31,710 nucleotides of DNA from Mobilitalea sp. (GTDB lineage Bacteria; Bacillota_A; Clostridia; Lachnospirales; Lachnospiraceae). The notes beneath the pieces were generated by a model. It ran no database searches. It was not told the origin of the DNA and was given only the letters and a program-made list of their open reading frames with translations. The stretch is taken from positions 1 to 31,710 of the forward strand of contig JARKQP010000298.1 of NCBI GenBank assembly GCA_029974875.1, read 5' to 3'. Below are positions 31,511 to 31,710 of this stretch, in pieces. The translations under genes were made by a program, and so were the position numbers. Every line of letters starts with the position of its first letter. Position 1 is the first letter of the stretch.

Positions 31511-31710
31511 TGCCAACCCCCCTCTTTTCAAGAGGCTTTGATCCCCTTTTTTCCTGGAGGCTTTCATCTCCTACCAGTTGAATAAAATAACTTTCCAGGC
31601 TGATTTCCTTTGTCATTATGGATAACAGCCCAATTCCGCTCTTGACCGCCAATTCACTGATTTTATCCGGCCTGTCCTGATAGTCAAAGATATGGATTGC
31701 CCTGTCCGGG
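31503..31710 (-). CDS. ABC transporter ATP-binding protein, C-terminal fragment (runs off the window)
   Basis: The last 68 codons before the stop TAG at 31505-31503 are present and open to the window edge (DRAIHIFDYQDRPDKISELAVKSG, then SIMTKEISLESYFIQLVGDESLQEKRG). The ISLESYFIQLVGDE-type ending, after a region that interrupts the ATPase core, is typical of ATPases of the bacitracin/lantibiotic export group (BcrA/LanF). The Walker motifs lie outside the window, so the identification rests on the C-terminal pattern and on the overlapping ABC-2 permease gene downstream. Confidence 0.8.
   Translation of the reverse strand, partial: PDRAIHIFDYQDRPDKISELAVKSGIGLLSIMTKEISLESYFIQLVGDESLQEKRGSKPLEKRGVGNA

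Noticed and set aside
1..31710. Mobile elements, CRISPR arrays, tRNA or rRNA genes
   Set aside because: No transposase or integrase motif, no regularly spaced repeats and no tRNA-like or rRNA-like sequence was seen on either strand.

Overview
The window is moderately AT-rich and comes from a low-GC Gram-positive anaerobe of the Clostridia. A Lachnospiraceae-type genome is my best guess, based on the T-box-controlled valS, strong AGGAGG-type ribosome binding sites, lipoprotein binding proteins and the mix of ribose-type and dipeptide-type ABC importers. All 28 genes I accept lie on the minus strand, so transcription runs from high to low coordinates. I see no transposase, CRISPR array, rRNA or tRNA.

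From high to low coordinates. (1) 31710-29711 is the tail of an ABC-2 exporter (ATPase fragment and permease) followed by a sensor kinase, ending at a strong terminator; this looks like a peptide-antibiotic resistance or immunity module. (2) 29636-29274 is an orphan small gene. (3) 29068-21830 is a five-gene catabolic operon: two paralogous alpha/beta hydrolases that each contain an internal duplication, a double metallo-beta-lactamase-fold protein, a mutarotase-like protein and an aldo/keto reductase, closed by a terminator. (4) 21592-19698 is a pair of abutting LysR regulators with their own consensus promoter and terminator. (5) 19683-18511 is a Gfo/Idh/MocA oxidoreductase, and 18431-12605 is a complete dipeptide/oligopeptide-type ABC importer (lipoprotein, two permeases, two ATPases). 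The promoters of these two units carry the same 37-bp element at the same distance from the -35 box, so they are probably co-regulated, most simply by one of the LysR proteins. (6) 12566-10092 holds a YdjC/ChbG-type deacetylase, an MFS transporter and a small orphan protein. (7) 9970-9411 is a YefM-YoeB toxin-antitoxin pair. (8) 9354-6184 is valS with a valine T-box leader and terminator. (9) 5778-1 is a LacI regulator, then an operon with a LacI-type triple operator encoding a fucose/arabinose-isomerase-like enzyme and a ribose-type sugar importer that runs off the edge.

The most unusual part is the 12.6-29.1 kb locus. My inference is that an external compound, perhaps an esterified or acetylated glycoside or sugar conjugate, enters through the Opp-type importer. 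It would then be opened inside the cell by the doubled hydrolases and MBL protein and finished by the mutarotase-like, AKR and MocA enzymes. Three consecutive genes carry duplicated domains in which one copy has lost active-site residues. The substrate cannot be read from the sequence.

A second notable structure is a copy of the valS promoter/leader with the T-box cleanly missing. It sits on the far side of the toxin-antitoxin pair.
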